Shown here: piece by piece, positions 62,001 to 64,000 of the stretch
How the letters are laid out: every line of letters starts with the position of its first letter
Numbering within the stretch: the first letter of the stretch is position 1
Origin: Medicago truncatula
Taxonomy: Eukaryota; Streptophyta; Magnoliopsida; Fabales; Fabaceae
Assembly: GCF_003473485.1 (NCBI RefSeq)
Contig: NC_053046.1
Span: 14,146,001 to 14,210,000 of the forward strand
DNA length: 64,000 bases
Reading direction: 5' to 3'
Made by a program: the position numbers and the translations under genes
The notes under the pieces: model-generated
The model's input: only the letters and a program-made list of their open reading frames with translations
The model's database searches: none
Told to the model about the DNA's origin: nothing

Positions 62001-63356
62001 GAAAATATGGCACGACTATTGCACCTGGATTATACGCGCCAGTCCACCAACACTTTTTTGTTGCTCGTATGGACATGGCTGTTGATTGCAAGCCCGGTGA
62101 AGCATTTAATCAGGTCAGTGTGCAATATTTTACAGTTGACAAAGTCTTCAATGCCAAAGCTTGAACAAATATTTTGATCGACTCGTACTTCAATATGACA
62201 AAGTAGTTACGGTGTCCTTCTCCCTGCTCAGGTTGTTGAGGTGGATGTCAAAGTTGAAGATCCGGGAAAAAACAATGTTCACAACAATGCATTCTATGCC
62301 GAGGAAAGACTGCTTAAATCAGAATTGGAGGCAATGCGCGATTGCAACCCTTTATCTGCTCGACATTGGATTGTAAGTTTTTTCAACTTGTGTATGTAAA
62401 AAATACAAAATAGAAATTCTCATTAATAGCTTTCGTCCAGAGTTGCTAAAGTGAATTTTGTGTTTCAGGTTAGAAACACACGGACAGTAAACCGAACTGG
62501 GCAGCTAACAGGTTACAGGCTAGTACCTGGTTCAAATTGTTTACCTTTAGCTGGTTCAGAAGCCAAGTTTCTGCGAAGAGCAGCTTTCTTGAAGCACAAT
62601 CTTTGGGTCACTCCTTATGTTCACAATGAAATGCATCCTGGAGGAGAGTTTCCTAATCAAAATCCGCGAGTTGGAGATGGGTTGGCTACTTGGGTTAAGC
62701 AAAATAGATCACTGGAAGAAGCTGATATAGTTCTTTGGTTAGTTCACTATATTCTATTTCTGTGAAGAATTTAATAACCATGCACTGATAGCTGAAACAA
62801 GTTATATATCTATATTCTTTGGTTAGGGATATAGATATAGATGATTATGATGTTATCTGATCTTGTGAAATGTTGCAGGTATGTATTTGGAGTGACACAC
62901 ATTCCACGATTGGAAGACTGGCCTGTTATGCCGGTGGAACGCATAGGTTTCATGCTAATGGTATTCAACCCAACATTAACTTATTTCCATTCTTTCTGTG
63001 CAAATATCAAATGAGATTCAAATTGAAATACTTTGAAAACATGAGATTATTTGCCAAAGTTGGACTTCTTCTTATTTGATAAATAAACCTCAATATGTTA
63101 ATAAATTAGGCATATGTCTGTTGGAACATGTTTTAGAAGTACATGTGGAAGCAATTGCAGTTTAGTAACAAACTGATATTGATTTTCTGTTCATAGTGTT
63201 GGTATTAATTTGGTCCTGCTATTCATAATGCAGCCACATGGGTTTTTCAATTGCTCACCAGCTGTAGATGTTCCCCCAAGTGCTGGTGATTTGGATGATA
63301 AGGAGAATGGAATGCCTGCTAAGCCCATTCAGAATGAGTTGATTGCAAAGCTGTGA
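59045..63356 (+). CDS. CUAO: copper-containing primary amine oxidase, peroxisomal type
   Basis: Complete quinoprotein amine oxidase, 737 aa, oxidising primary amines/polyamines to aldehyde, NH3 and H2O2. Exons: 59045-59141, 59788-59897, 60213-60521, 60619-61062, 61156-61371, 61542-61778, 61928-62113, 62232-62372, 62469-62737, 62879-62960 and 63234-63356; total 2214 bases, in frame. The motif TVANYEYGF contains the tyrosine (about 461) that self-processes to topaquinone. FDAGEDGLG carries the catalytic-base Asp (about 377), and copper ligands are VHQHF (His511, His513) and VTHIP (His677). The C-terminus AKL is a PTS1 peroxisomal signal and no secretion peptide is present. The first about 35 residues are Pro/Thr-rich and disordered. 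The sequence closely follows the long-N-terminus peroxisomal group typified by Arabidopsis At2g42490. Intron 6 uses a GC donor. Confidence 0.97.
59935..60165. repeat. MITE-like element in CuAO intron 2
   Basis: Contains TGTTTGGATACATAGCTTAA, CATATAAGCTATAAGCTGTT, GTAAGCTATCCTGGAGAGCT, AAAACAGCTTATCGACATAT and CATAAGCTGTTTTCATAAGC, related to 21.89-22.15 kb and the interior of 8334-8556. No target duplication could be fixed. Confidence 0.5.
61398..61537 (+). repeat. 70-bp tandem duplication in CuAO intron 5
   Basis: The unit starting CTTAAATTTTTCTCCATTCT and ending AAGATGTCGT occurs twice, head to tail (about 61398-61467 and 61468-61537), with three or four differences. The second copy abuts the splice acceptor (TTATTGCAG at 61533-61541), so the duplication may have doubled the branch-point region. 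Confidence 0.85.
61779..61780 (+). promoter_or_regulatory. non-canonical GC splice donor, CuAO intron 6
   Basis: Exon 6 ends ...TTTTATCAG and the intron begins GCAAGT; the intron ends CTTTTAG before GATGGG. Only this GC-AG junction keeps the conserved [11 protein letters not shown] protein sequence. The rest of the donor (CAG|GCAAGT) matches the strong consensus required by GC donors. Confidence 0.9.
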
Positions 63357-64000
63357 ATGAGCCAAAAGTAGAGACATTTGGTGTTATGTTTATCTAATTA
63401 CTATATTAAAATTTGGTTTTGGCCTAACTCAACCCTACAAAATTGACTTGTAAGGCAAGGGATGCCTCCCATTTATATAAATAGATTTTCTGGTCATATC
63501 ACATTTTTAATGCAATGTGAGACTCTGAACACATTGAGTGCAGCAATTTGATTTAATTTTACTGCTTGCTAGTTAAACTGATTCAAAGTTAAGCTTCATG
63601 GGGGATATTTAAGAGTGTTTAGCTTATGCATCCGATGTCATTGCAAAATGATAATACTTGGTGCATGTTTGAAATTGCGGCAAATTTGAAAAAATCATAT
63701 TGATATTGTGATTTGTTGAAATTTTAAAGTGTATTTTTTGTCAAAATTATGATGGCACACTGTAATTATGCCAAACTCGCCGCCAACTAAAACATACACT
63801 TCGTGTATCTAGAGGTGTAGAATTGATTCTGGCATATTTGGTTGTTTTCGAATAAAATTGATTTTGCTTTTAAAATTGATTCTACTTGAAGTTAGGATTT
63901 GTAGTTTTTTATTCTAGAATTGGTTTTCACACATAAATTTATAGTTCGATTCACTTTACATTGTATTCAAACACAAATCACTTTACCTTCAACTCACTTT
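63357..64000 (+). other. CuAO 3' flank with two dispersed repeats
   Basis: The CuAO 3' UTR lies just after 63356. About 63413-63530 is a copy of the TTTGGCCTAA..AATGTGAGACTCT repeat also found at 21405-21515. About 63800-64000 is another repeat (attgattctggca, aaaattgattttgc, aattgattctactt, ending accttcaactcac) related in inverse to 58.14-58.35 kb. No gene is seen. Confidence 0.5.

Overview
This is nuclear DNA from a flowering plant, almost certainly a papilionoid legume of the Medicago/Trifolium/Vicia type. That rests on AT-rich intergenic DNA, many short GT-AG introns, plant-only gene families (plant ABCC and ABCB26 transporters, DTX/MATE, peroxisomal copper amine oxidase) and repeat motifs that I associate with legume genomes. 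The species is an inference; no organellar or bacterial sequence is visible.

Layout. 1-1.3 kb holds a cytochrome P450 exon fragment. 1.3-7.45 kb (minus) is a complete 10-exon ABCC/MRP transporter gene (1490 aa). 7.5-13.3 kb is a nest of transposable elements: two copies of a dispersed repeat family, a 5'-truncated LINE with a 17-bp target duplication, a Tourist-like MITE inside its RNase H domain, a LINE 3' fragment and a solo LTR. 13.8-14.2 kb holds an unrecognised single-exon ORF. 15.8-23.0 kb (minus) is a complete 18-exon ABCB26/TAP1-type chloroplast half-transporter gene (701 aa). 25.5-25.9 kb (plus) is an intronless RPL27A gene, followed by about 3.3 kb of repeat-family copies. 30.0-37.5 kb (minus) is a complete 8-exon MATE/DTX efflux gene (517 aa) with a 4.7-kb second intron. 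37.9-44.3 kb is transposon-rich: a Stowaway MITE, a LINE split by an LTR-like insertion, and a long inverted-repeat element split by another element.

44.3-57.7 kb contains a segmental duplication of about 5 kb carrying two copies of an unrecognised gene with an exon 2 that may encode a membrane helix. The copies differ by clean insertions (a MULE, a SINE and a MITE, all in copy 1) and by different lesions: copy 1 has lost two internal exons and shifted frame, copy 2 has lost a splice donor. 59.0-63.4 kb (plus) is a complete 11-exon peroxisomal copper amine oxidase gene (737 aa, C-terminal AKL) with one GC-AG intron.

The four spliced gene models were assembled by hand from splice signals. In each the exon lengths sum to a multiple of three and the frame stays open, which is the main evidence for them. 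I see no operon-like or cluster logic: three transporter genes lie on the same strand, but they belong to different families and probably serve different membranes (vacuole, chloroplast envelope, vacuole or plasma membrane). The most informative novelty is the duplicated unknown gene pair, because the paralogous copy supplies natural 'empty sites' that date several transposon insertions.
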